64,000 nucleotides of DNA from Arcobacter sp. FWKO B (lineage in GTDB: Bacteria > Campylobacterota > Campylobacteria > Campylobacterales > Arcobacteraceae). The stretch covers positions 1,302,001 to 1,366,000 of the forward strand of contig NZ_CP041403.1 in NCBI RefSeq assembly GCF_014844135.1. Reading direction: 5' to 3'. The notes below the pieces were generated by a model. That model was not told where the DNA came from. It worked only from the letters and a program-made list of their open reading frames with translations, and ran no database searches. Position numbers and translations under genes: made by a program. Below are positions 19,700 through 27,088 of the stretch, piece by piece. Position 1 is the first letter of the stretch. Each line of letters starts with the position of its first letter.

Positions 19700-20827
19700 A
19701 TGCAAAAAGTTTGGTTATATTTAGAAAATGGGATGTTTTTTGAGGCAAATTCATTTGGTGCTAGTGGGACTAGTGTTGGGGAAATAGTATTTAATACATC
19801 TCTCACTGGCTATCAAGAGATTATCACAGATCCAAGTTATGCTGGGCAATTTATCACATTTACTATGCCAGAAATTGGAAATGTAGGTGTAAATAAAGAT
19901 GATAACGAAAGCTCAAAACCTCATTGTAGTGGTGTAATTGTAAGAGCTTATAATGAAGAGTACTCAAACTATAGAGCTGAGGGTTCTTTAGCAAATATGT
20001 TAAAAGAGCATAATATCATAGGTATTTGTGATATAGATACAAGACATATCACAAAAACACTAAGAGAAAGTGGTGCTATGATGATGATAGCATCAACTGA
20101 AATTAGCTCAAAAGAAGAACTTGCAAAAAAACTCCAAGCAAGCCCAAGAATTGAAGATATCAACTATATCAAAATAGTAAGTACAAAAGAAGCTTATGTA
20201 CATAAAAGCGGTGCATGGAATCCAGAAAAACTAGCATATAACCCTGCTATGATGAGCAACAAAAAAGTAGTAGTACTTGACTTTGGTGTAAAAAGAAATA
20301 TATTAAACGAACTAGTAGAAAGTGGACTTGAAGTAGAAGTAATCCCTTCAACTTTCAGTGGGGATGATTTGATAGCTAGATATGAAGCTGGAGAAATTGG
20401 TGGAGTATTTTTGAGCAACGGTCCAGGTGATCCACTAACTCTTACAGAAGAAGTGGCAGAAGTTAGAAAACTACTTGATAAAAACATCCCAATATTTGCT
20501 ATTTGTCTAGGTCACCAAATGCTTAGTATTGCTCATGGATATGACACATACAAGCTTAAATTTGGACAACACGGTGGTAACCACCCTGTAGCCAACAAAG
20601 GTGTAGTAGAAATAACAGCACAAAACCACAACTATAGTGTACCAGATAATATAGATGAAGTAGCAGAGATTACACATATCAATCTATTTGACAACACTAT
20701 AGAAGGTGTAAAATACAAAAATAAACCAATATTTTCTGTACAACACCACCCAGAAGCTAGTCCAGGACCACATGAGAGCAAATATGTGTTTGCTGAGTTT
20801 GCTGATATGGTAAAAGAGTCTAAGTAA
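19700..20827 (+). CDS. carA: carbamoyl-phosphate synthase small subunit CarA
   Basis: CarA is the glutamine amidotransferase subunit supplying ammonia for carbamoyl phosphate (arginine and pyrimidine synthesis). The N-terminal domain starts QKVWLYLENGMFFEA and contains TSLTGYQEIITDPSYAGQ. The class I glutaminase triad is visible: the cysteine in FAICLGHQML (near residue 265) and the HHPE pair in SVQHHPEASPGPH. The ATG at 19700 is chosen because GGGATGGAT sits just upstream and homologues start at this point; ATGs at 19685 and 19694 are alternatives. A terminator overlaps the stop codon. Confidence 0.96.
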   Translation: MQKVWLYLENGMFFEANSFGASGTSVGEIVFNTSLTGYQEIITDPSYAGQFITFTMPEIGNVGVNKDDNESSKPHCSGVIVRAYNEEYSNYRAEGSLANMLKEHNIIGICDIDTRHITKTLRESGAMMMIASTEISSKEELAKKLQASPRIEDINYIKIVSTKEAYVHKSGAWNPEKLAYNPAMMSNKKVVVLDFGVKRNILNELVESGLEVEVIPSTFSGDDLIARYEAGEIGGVFLSNGPGDPLTLTEEVAEVRKLLDKNIPIFAICLGHQMLSIAHGYDTYKLKFGQHGGNHPVANKGVVEITAQNHNYSVPDNIDEVAEITHINLFDNTIEGVKYKNKPIFSVQHHPEASPGPHESKYVFAEFADMVKESK

Positions 20828-20836
20828 GACTCTTTT
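20812..20836 (+). terminator. intrinsic terminator of carA
   Basis: AAAAGAGTC and GACTCTTTT form a 9-bp perfect stem with a 7-nt loop that contains the carA stop codon. The run ending TTTTGCTT follows. It closes the hisZ-purA-carA block and separates it from the convergent accessory genes. Confidence 0.75.
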
Positions 20837-20903
20837 GCTTCTCAGTAGTTCAATTCCTCGTTCTAAGAGTTTATCGAAATAGTTTTGTCCCCATTATTTT
20901 TTG

Positions 20904-21710
20904 TTATTTAGGGTTGCTTATTGTTTTGATATTTTCACTATTCAATATTCTCATCTGTCCTATTGCTATTTTATTAAGCTTTTGAAGCCTCTCTTTTTGA
21001 GATATCCCCTCATTGATAAAATGTGCATTGAGTGATTCCATATTTGCCAAACAGACTAATTGATTAACATCGGCATCATCTCGTATATTTCCTTTTTTAT
21101 CTCTATTTGTATCTCGCCATTCTTTGGCTGTCATACCAAACAATGCCACATTTAAAATATCTGCTTCATTTGCATAAACAAAATTTATCTGACTAGAAGT
21201 AAGCTCTTTAGGAATAAGATTTTCTTTGATGGCATCAGTATGGATTTTGTAATTTAGCTTTGTAAGATTTCGTCTTATATCCCAACCAAGTTGTTTGAGT
21301 TCTTCTTCTTTGAGCCTTTGAAACTCTTTGATAAGATAGATTTTAAACTCCGCACTTATCCACATGCCAAACTCAAAAGCTATATCTTTATGGGCATAAG
21401 TCCCGCCATATCGCCCAGCTTTTGCAATCAAACCTATGGCATTTGTTTTTTCACTCCACTCTTTTACACTTAGTTTGTAGCTATTCAACCCTGCTTGTGA
21501 TGTAATTATGGCGAATTCGCCATAATTAAAATTTGGATTATGAATCTTCTCCCAAATTCCCAAATACTCTATAGTGTTTCGATTTCGGAGCCAATCAGAG
21601 ATAAAAAAGTCGCCATCTTTGGCCCTTAGCATATCAGTTAGTGATATATAGTCTTCCTCTTCTACTTTTAAGATAGTGATTTCATTGTCAAGTACTGTTA
21701 TTTTTGCCAT
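20904..21710 (-). CDS. KilA-N domain protein
   Basis: This protein of about 268 residues has an N-terminal KilA-N DNA-binding domain: DYISLTDMLRAKDGDFFISDWLRN, then TIEYLGIWEKIHNPNFN and GGTYAHKDIAFEFGMWIS. The KilA-N domain is common in phage and mobile-element proteins and in orphan genes near defence loci. The C-terminal half (from about residue 135) is helical and of unknown role. The start used is the ATG at 21710 with GGAG 11 bp upstream; a GTG 12 bp earlier is possible. It is the last of three same-strand genes. A perfect 26-bp palindrome lies inside the coding region. Confidence 0.82.
   Translation of the reverse strand: MAKITVLDNEITILKVEEEDYISLTDMLRAKDGDFFISDWLRNRNTIEYLGIWEKIHNPNFNYGEFAIITSQAGLNSYKLSVKEWSEKTNAIGLIAKAGRYGGTYAHKDIAFEFGMWISAEFKIYLIKEFQRLKEEELKQLGWDIRRNLTKLNYKIHTDAIKENLIPKELTSSQINFVYANEADILNVALFGMTAKEWRDTNRDKKGNIRDDADVNQLVCLANMESLNAHFINEGISQKERLQKLNKIAIGQMRILNSENIKTISNPK
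21503..21528. repeat. 26-bp perfect palindrome inside the KilA-N gene
   Basis: The two 13-base arms, TAATTATGGCGAA and its exact complement, meet at an EcoRI-like GAATTC centre. The sequence codes for NYGEFAII within the KilA-N region. Part of that peptide is conserved in relatives (an N-x2-EF pattern), but a full 26-bp palindrome needs matching codon choices as well. Confidence 0.8.
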
Positions 21711-21752
21711 TTTATTTTTCACTCCTTTTTTGGGTGGGGTTAGGTGTGTTGG

Positions 21753-22673
21753 TCATTCTATATTTTCCGTATCATCAAACAAACTCTTATAATGTTTCGC
21801 TTCCCATTTTTTTCTTTGTTTTTTCCTTCCAGCTTCTCGAAGTTTTAGCTCTCCAAATTCTAGCTCTTGTGTTCCAAAAACTTGTAAAACTCTATAAGTT
21901 CTTTTTTTTTCATCTCCAAATTCATCAAAAGTAACTTTTATTTCAAGATGGCAATTTATCAATGAACCGTTAGAAAATTTATGCTTTCCTTCAATAACTT
22001 CTTGCTTAAATTTTGAATCAGCCATACTAAAATCAATTTTTTCGTTTTTGTATCGTCCTCGCCAATTATATTTTCCCTCTTTCAAAACTGGCGAGATTAT
22101 TTCTATCATGGCATCGTCATCTTCTGACATGGTTATGTCATCATGTAAAATAAAGCTTTTAAAATCTTTTCGCTCAACTATATATTCATCCTCATTATTC
22201 TCTAAACTTCTATATCCAATTTTTTCTACTTTTTCATAAGCATCAATTTTTTTATAAAAGTTTGAAATATATTTTTGAACGAGCTTATCATTGAGCTTCT
22301 TCTCTATTTGTGCTTGTAGCTTTAAAGTCTTTTGTTGATTGTCTAACTCTAAATTTTGAAGTGTTGCTTCTTTGATTTTTTTATCCAAAGCTTCAGTTTG
22401 TGTGTTTCTAGTTGCATAATGGGTGATAATATCATTTAAAGCAGGAGATAAATAATGTAAAGTTGGTAACACAATAGCTAATATTTCAATTAAACCACCC
22501 TCTTGATAAGCTTCCGTTTCGATTTTTAACTCACTATCTAAAAGCTCATCTATCCTTTTAACTGCTTCAAGAAAATCTTTTTCAGCCTTATTCCTCACAA
22601 AAGCATTCATAGCATGTGAGTTGTCTTTTAGGTAATAGTGGAGTTTAAATTTAGTTTTTAATTTATCAATCAT
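21753..22673 (-). CDS. unknown protein with hydrophobic segment and coiled coil
   Basis: I do not recognise this 306-residue protein. Residues about 60-87 (GGLIEILAIVLPTLHYLSPA) form one moderately hydrophobic segment. Residues about 95-150 are a charged probable coiled coil (ALDKKIKEATLQNLELDNQQ). Residues about 185-275 form a mixed alpha/beta domain with ISPVLKEGKYNWRGRY and IDFSMADSKF, then a beta-rich stretch and a very basic tail (AGRKKQRKKWEAKH). It lies 30 bp after the AAA ATPase gene and 42 bp before the KilA-N gene, so the three are probably one operon. An AGGAAATG ribosome site precedes the ATG. Confidence 0.7.
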   Translation of the reverse strand: MIDKLKTKFKLHYYLKDNSHAMNAFVRNKAEKDFLEAVKRIDELLDSELKIETEAYQEGGLIEILAIVLPTLHYLSPALNDIITHYATRNTQTEALDKKIKEATLQNLELDNQQKTLKLQAQIEKKLNDKLVQKYISNFYKKIDAYEKVEKIGYRSLENNEDEYIVERKDFKSFILHDDITMSEDDDAMIEIISPVLKEGKYNWRGRYKNEKIDFSMADSKFKQEVIEGKHKFSNGSLINCHLEIKVTFDEFGDEKKRTYRVLQVFGTQELEFGELKLREAGRKKQRKKWEAKHYKSLFDDTENIE

Positions 22674-22703
22674 TTTGCATTTCCTACTTGAATTTCTCCA
22701 TAG

Positions 22704-24821
22704 CTATAAGGTATCTATAAATTTGTCACACTCTTCAATAATAAATTGTGGTGCAATGTCATATTTCATTGGATCAAGTTGAAATAATAGTTCATTTTCA
22801 ATATGATAAACTTCATTAATAAATTTCATGAAAACATCATCAGGTTTTTTATTTTCTTCTAATCCATCAATGATAATTCTAAACAAGATTATTTTTGCAA
22901 AACTATCAACTGTTTGTTTATATATTTCAATAAGCTGTATATTGTCTTTGAATTTATCCAAAAGTGAATCGTAATCAAAATTTTCAATTTTAGTTTTAAT
23001 TCCATCTATGCCATTATTAAAGTCATCTTCTGATAGTTCTTGACACTTATAATCTATTGTTTTTTTTCTTTGGTCTGTCGCTTCTTCTTTAATTCTTTTG
23101 TGAAGTAAGTTTGACAAAACCTCATACTCATTACTTCTATCATCTATTGATTCATAATATCTTCTCAAATAAATTATTTTGATTATCTCGTTTATAGACT
23201 CTGATGCTATAATTTGATTACAAATTTGAGAAAATGACATCAAATCATTTTTTGTTATTTCTAATTCATTTACTTTATTATTTGTTGTATTTATAAAACA
23301 AGCATTAGTTAGATTTCCAAATTTATGATGTAAAACTTTTACAGAGTCAATAATTGGCTCTATATCGTGTGTTAGCATTAAAACTGTTTTACCTTTAAAA
23401 GAATTATCTTCTCTAAATAACATATCCATAATTGCATATTTTTTATTTTTATCAAAAGAAGAAATTGGATCATCTAAAACTATCAAATCTGATTTTTCTG
23501 AAAGTGCTCTATACATAAAAAGAATTAATGCAAAAGCATTCTTCTCTCCAAAACTTAAATATTGATTTCCTCTTGATATTTTTTCGTCCGACTCTATATG
23601 TTTTAATCTCAATTTATAATCTTTATTTTCATCCGTTATTAATACCTCGTATTTATAACCAGCTTTTATAAGAAATTGATTTATATGCTTTTGATTTTTT
23701 TCTATAGATTTTCTAATTTCTGTTTTTTGTATTCCAATATTTTTTTGAAGTTCTGTAATCTGCTCTAATGTTGTGTCCAAAGATTTATTAAATTCTTCCA
23801 CAATTTGTTCGGTTTTAGTTGATTTCAATTTATCAAAACTTTCATCTATTTTTATCTTTAAACTCTCAATCTTTTCTTTGATTTTTTCATCTTTTAAGTT
23901 ATGAAACGAAACATCCTTTAATCTTTCCAACCTTTGCAAGAAACTATCTATCTGACCTTTAATCGTAACTAAATATGTTTTTTCTTCATGAAGTAGCCCG
24001 TCGGTTTTTTTTGTAATTTCTCTCAACTTATCTTTTGAAGAAGTTGAAAAGTAATCTCCTAAATCTTCTAAAACCCTGATTATCTCTATAAAATTTTTAA
24101 TGACATTTTTATCATAATTTTCTGAAATAGATTTAATTTTTACTTTTTTTGATTCATCTGTAGGTGAAACACAATACGGACAACTATCATGTTCCTGACT
24201 AAAATCATTACCTTTAATTTGCCATTCCAACCAACTAACACACTTTTCTTTATTTTGTATAAATGGTTTATAATCTTCTAAACCATCTGGAATGTTTTCT
24301 ATTTTATTACCATCTTTTAGCCCCTTGGAAATTGCCGAAGCATCAGAAAGTCCATCTTTTGTTGTCTTAAAACTTTTTGATAAATTCTCAAAATCTAAAA
24401 TTATCTTGTCTAGCTCACTATTATTCAAAAAAACTTTTTTTATAGTTTCTAATTGTTGTTCTATTTTTCTCTCTGTTTCAAGATAACTTGGAGTTTGTAT
24501 AAAAATTTGAAAACTATTTGAAATCAACTCATCTTCTTTATAAACGAATTGGCTTAAATACTCTTCATTAAAAATAGATACACTTTTTATATCTTCGGAA
24601 ATTATGACTTCAGGTTTTGTTTCTGATTTTGCACTCTTAACCTTAAAAGGTGTTAATTCTTTTAATTTGTCAGGTGATTCAATTCCATATTTTATCGCTT
24701 TTGCAATTGTACTTTTTCCAGTTCCATTGATACCGTATTTAATATTAAGTCTATTTATGACTAAAGTTACTTTGCCTTCATCAATATTATTACAATTTTT
24801 TATTTCAATAATTTTATGCAT
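22704..24821 (-). CDS. AAA_13-family ABC/SMC-like ATPase, RloC-like (possible anticodon nuclease)
   Basis: This 705-residue protein has a split ABC-type head. Walker A is GINGTGKST (30-38), the signature LSFGEKN (422-428), Walker B DLIVLDDP (445-452), D-loop SSFD and H-loop THD (484-486). Between the halves is a long coiled coil with a CPYC zinc-hook-like pair at 214-217. This is the layout of the AAA_13 family, which includes the tRNA anticodon nucleases PrrC and RloC. The C-terminal region (530-705) contains R553-x3-E557 and H574, which could be a nuclease triad, but this is unproven. The ATG at 24821 has AAAGG upstream; the TTG 27 bp earlier is less likely. It heads a three-gene accessory operon. 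Confidence 0.83.
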   Translation of the reverse strand: MHKIIEIKNCNNIDEGKVTLVINRLNIKYGINGTGKSTIAKAIKYGIESPDKLKELTPFKVKSAKSETKPEVIISEDIKSVSIFNEEYLSQFVYKEDELISNSFQIFIQTPSYLETERKIEQQLETIKKVFLNNSELDKIILDFENLSKSFKTTKDGLSDASAISKGLKDGNKIENIPDGLEDYKPFIQNKEKCVSWLEWQIKGNDFSQEHDSCPYCVSPTDESKKVKIKSISENYDKNVIKNFIEIIRVLEDLGDYFSTSSKDKLREITKKTDGLLHEEKTYLVTIKGQIDSFLQRLERLKDVSFHNLKDEKIKEKIESLKIKIDESFDKLKSTKTEQIVEEFNKSLDTTLEQITELQKNIGIQKTEIRKSIEKNQKHINQFLIKAGYKYEVLITDENKDYKLRLKHIESDEKISRGNQYLSFGEKNAFALILFMYRALSEKSDLIVLDDPISSFDKNKKYAIMDMLFREDNSFKGKTVLMLTHDIEPIIDSVKVLHHKFGNLTNACFINTTNNKVNELEITKNDLMSFSQICNQIIASESINEIIKIIYLRRYYESIDDRSNEYEVLSNLLHKRIKEEATDQRKKTIDYKCQELSEDDFNNGIDGIKTKIENFDYDSLLDKFKDNIQLIEIYKQTVDSFAKIILFRIIIDGLEENKKPDDVFMKFINEVYHIENELLFQLDPMKYDIAPQFIIEECDKFIDTL

Positions 24822-24898
24822 ATATAATCCTTTATTTTTACTTCCCAATTCAAAAGTTTTTTCAAAGCTATCTCTTCATCTTGGTATGGGTTACTCAT
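24800..24898 (-). CDS. possible 32-residue leader ORF before the ATPase
   Basis: An ATG at 24898 opens a 32-codon frame beginning MSNPYQDEEIALKKLLNWEV. It runs through the ATPase ribosome site and ends 22 bp inside the ATPase gene. The peptide is charged and protein-like. No clear ribosome site precedes it. It may be a coupled small gene, the relic of an earlier gene, or chance. Confidence 0.25.
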   Translation of the reverse strand: MSNPYQDEEIALKKLLNWEVKIKDYICIKLLK

Positions 24899-25197
24899 TC
24901 TTGTAACTTTTTTGATGGAAAAGCTGTTACATTCGCCCTTTTTTATACTCTTTTATCATGGTTATTTTTGTTTTAAATATATTTATTGCTTATTAATTCC
25001 ATAAGTCTTAGAATCACAAAGAATAGCATATAGATACTTGTAAATGGATAAAATAAAGTATGGGATTACTTGTTTTTTTTGATATACAATCAGATGTTAC
25101 AAATATTCAGCTTTTCCCTAATGCCCCTTATATTAAATACTTAAAGAATATTCTAGTACAATTAAATATCTAAAATTAGATATTTAATAGGAGTAGC
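24899..25197. other. gene-poor gap before dgkA
   Basis: About 300 bp between the divergent accessory operon and the end of dgkA. It should hold the promoter of the ATPase operon on the minus strand; TATAAA-like runs occur near 24945-24955. A 37-codon frame on the plus strand (25060-25173, MGLLVFFDIQSD...) has no ribosome site and no recognisable product. An AT-rich palindrome closes the gap at 25161-25188. Confidence 0.4.
25161..25188 (-). terminator. AT-rich 13-bp hairpin downstream of dgkA
   Basis: ATTAAATATCTAA and its exact complement TTAGATATTTAAT are separated by only 2 nt, giving a 28-bp near-palindrome 10 bp after the dgkA stop. It contains almost no GC, so it would be a weak terminator. 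A regulatory role is possible. Confidence 0.45.
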
Positions 25198-25554
25198 CTA
25201 TACTAACAATAAACATACTCCCCATACAACAACAAATACCACGATACTCAAAAATACTATAGAACTACCTACATCTTTTGCCCGTCCTGCCATAGGGTGA
25301 TGTTCTAGAGTTACCAAATCTACGGCTCTTTCTATAGCACTATTTATAACTTCAGCTATAAGCATACCCATTAGTGACATAAACATCAATAATTTGTAGA
25401 TAATATCAAGTTCGATAAATATTAAAACAGGTAAAAGTATAATAGCAATGATTAACTCTATTTTAAAAGAAGATTCATTTTTGATGATATCTTTTAACCC
25501 TTGCAAGGCATATATAGTATTTTTAAAGAAGTTATATTTGGGTTGATTTCGCAT
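25198..25554 (-). CDS. dgkA: diacylglycerol kinase DgkA
   Basis: This small trimeric inner-membrane kinase phosphorylates diacylglycerol to phosphatidic acid, recycling lipid head-group turnover products. The 118-residue protein has the family length. It begins with an amphipathic N-terminus (NTIYALQGLKDIIKNESSFKIE) followed by three membrane helices. The catalytic block is EVINSAIERAVDLVTLEHHPMAGRAKDVGS (about residues 65-94), with the catalytic glutamate and metal-binding residues. It stands alone between two accessory loci, 127 bp after the toxin gene. Confidence 0.95.
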   Translation of the reverse strand: MRNQPKYNFFKNTIYALQGLKDIIKNESSFKIELIIAIILLPVLIFIELDIIYKLLMFMSLMGMLIAEVINSAIERAVDLVTLEHHPMAGRAKDVGSSIVFLSIVVFVVVWGVCLLLV

Positions 25555-25681
25555 CTTGTGTCCTAAAGATTTTCTAAATTATAGCATATTAGAATTAATT
25601 AAAACAAACTTGAATACACAATAATATTTTGGACAAGTAGTATAGAATCTTTTATAGGCTCACTTTTAGAAAAAGAATGCT

Positions 25682-26397
25682 TTACACAAGATTCTGTTGT
25701 ATTATAATCTCTCGCACAGATTTTTGCATAATCTCTTTTGCATTTTTGGCGATAATCGTAAATTCTTTTGTTTGAGGTTCTATTTTACTTATCTCTAAAT
25801 CATAATTACTTTTATCAAGTTTATCCAAACTTAAAGTTAATTTCTCAAGATCATCAAAAGATATAAATCTAGTATAAATTAACTTTTGTAAGATAGTGTT
25901 ATCAAGTATTATAGCAACCGCCAAATCAAATATATCCCTTGTTAAATTGTCCTCTTTTCTCCACTTGATTTTCTTTGCTATAATATCTTCGATTGATTCG
26001 TAATGTAAATCATAGGTAAGATTTAAAGTAGTATTTTTTATAGGAGGATGTATAATAGATTCATTTAGTATAAAATCTACTTTTATTTCATCTTTTGTTT
26101 TGAGCTGTATATGATGATTTATACCATCAAATCTATAATTACTATTATCAAATAGAAGAGTTTCATCGATATACCATTTTGGATTTAGAAAATCAAAAAG
26201 TTGAGATTCTGTTATAAATATATCTATATCAAATGATTTCCTATGTTGAAAGTGAAACATAGACAAAGCTGTACCCCCCCACCAAAAGTCCACCAGTTTT
26301 TTAAAGATGATTGTTTTTCAATTGGTTCTAATAGTTCATAGTAAACACTATTTAGAGTCTCTATTTGGAGACTAAAATTCTTTAAATAGCCATTCAT
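25682..26397 (-). pseudogene. AbiEii-like nucleotidyltransferase toxin, out of frame at a seven-G run
   Basis: The natural start is the ATG at 26397, which overlaps the upstream HTH gene by 26 bp. The frame reads MNGYLKNFSLQIETLN up to WWTFGGG, then loses register at seven G (26274-26280). The continuation GTALSMFHFQHRKSFDIDIF is in another frame and stays open to 25682. Together they form a complete AbiEii/DUF1814-type nucleotidyltransferase. It has the GGTALS...HRKSFDIDIF motif, KVDFIL and AKKIKWRKEDNLTRDIFDLA. In the seven-G state the product ends after about 56 residues. Five or eight G would restore the frame. It is either phase-variable, dead or a sequencing error. Confidence 0.8.
26274..26280 (-). 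repeat. homopolymeric G7 tract at the frameshift
   Basis: Seven consecutive C on the plus strand (G on the coding strand) lie in the GGG of the nucleotidyltransferase motif I. Homopolymeric G/C tracts are the usual phase-variation switch in Campylobacterota, though most variable tracts are eight or longer. Confidence 0.85.
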
Positions 26398-26944
26398 ACT
26401 GTGGTATTTCCTTTTGATTGAACTGAGTCAAATAAAACTCATAAAGTTTTTTTAGATTTGATTTCTTGATATTGTATAACTCGCAATATTTGACCACATC
26501 TTCATAATTTACCTCTTTGAATAATGTCGTAATAGCATATTGATACTTGATAGTTGTATTAACTTGTGAGAAAATACAATACAAATCATCTATCGTATAA
26601 TGAAGTCTTTGGTCACTAATAGAATTATTAATAGTTGCAAGTATCCATTTTGCTATAGAGTTTTTCTTTTCCTCTTGTGCTATTTCATTGAAAGCTCTTA
26701 TAAATCCATACTCTTCCTTATCTAAGTGCAAATCATATTCAAGTTGTTTCATAAGTATAAATTCAGGCTTCAGTCCAAAAAACTTAGCAAATTTCTTTGC
26801 TGTATGTATAGTAAAACCTCTTTTTTTCTGATAAAGTTCACTTATCGTTTTTTTACCGATATTCAGTGCATCACAAAGTTTATCTTGGGTTATACCATAA
26901 GGCTCTATATATTTTTCTTTAATAAAATCAATTGGTGCTATCAT
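26372..26944 (-). CDS. HigA-like XRE antitoxin with extended C-terminus
   Basis: This 190-residue protein opens with a HigA-type helix-turn-helix. GITQDKLCDALNIGKKTISELY (about 18-39) is followed by RGFTIHTAKKFAKFFGLKPEFILMKQLEYDL, matching the HigA pattern that ends in a YDL motif. The remaining 110 residues form a helical extension of unknown role, ending YEWLFKEF. The gene overlaps the AbiEii-like toxin gene by 26 bp. It is preceded by a strong promoter embedded in a 20-bp inverted repeat, so autorepression is likely. Pairing of an XRE antitoxin, rather than AbiEi, with an AbiEii-type toxin is inferred from the overlap. Confidence 0.8.
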   Translation of the reverse strand: MIAPIDFIKEKYIEPYGITQDKLCDALNIGKKTISELYQKKRGFTIHTAKKFAKFFGLKPEFILMKQLEYDLHLDKEEYGFIRAFNEIAQEEKKNSIAKWILATINNSISDQRLHYTIDDLYCIFSQVNTTIKYQYAITTLFKEVNYEDVVKYCELYNIKKSNLKKLYEFYLTQFNQKEIPQYEWLFKEF

Positions 26945-26951
26945 ATTCTAT

Positions 26952-27012
26952 TTATCCTATTATGATAATATTAGTTGACTATTATATTATCATAATAGGA
27001 TAATATTGTCAA
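26952..27012 (-). promoter_or_regulatory. promoter and 20-bp inverted-repeat operator of the toxin-antitoxin pair
   Basis: On the minus strand TTGACA (27012-27007), a 17-bp spacer and TAATAT (26989-26984) form a near-consensus promoter. Perfect 20-bp inverted repeats, TTATCCTATTATGATAATAT and its complement, lie at 26952-26971 and 26984-27003. One arm covers the -10 and spacer, the other the start of the transcript, 8 bp before the antitoxin ATG. This fits repression by the HTH protein. Confidence 0.8.
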
Positions 27013-27088
27013 GTGATAAGCCATCCTATTCTTAATTAAAATCAAAATTTAGCTATAATCTAGTAATAATTTACAACAGGTCTAATAA

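Noticed and set aside
24902-24931. TGTAAC and GTTACA near the accessory operon start as another Pho box
   Set aside because: Neither has a partner half-site 11 bp away nor a -10 at 10 bp, so the geometry of the other sites is absent.
25060-25173. 37-codon frame MGLLVFFDIQSD... before dgkA
   Set aside because: No ribosome site precedes it and it ends inside the AT-rich palindrome. It is noted in the gap entry but not called as a gene.
26274-26293. GTG at 26293 as the start of the AbiEii-like toxin
   Set aside because: It would remove the N-terminal helices and has no ribosome site. The upstream sequence in another frame encodes the missing N-terminus, so a frameshift explains the gene better.
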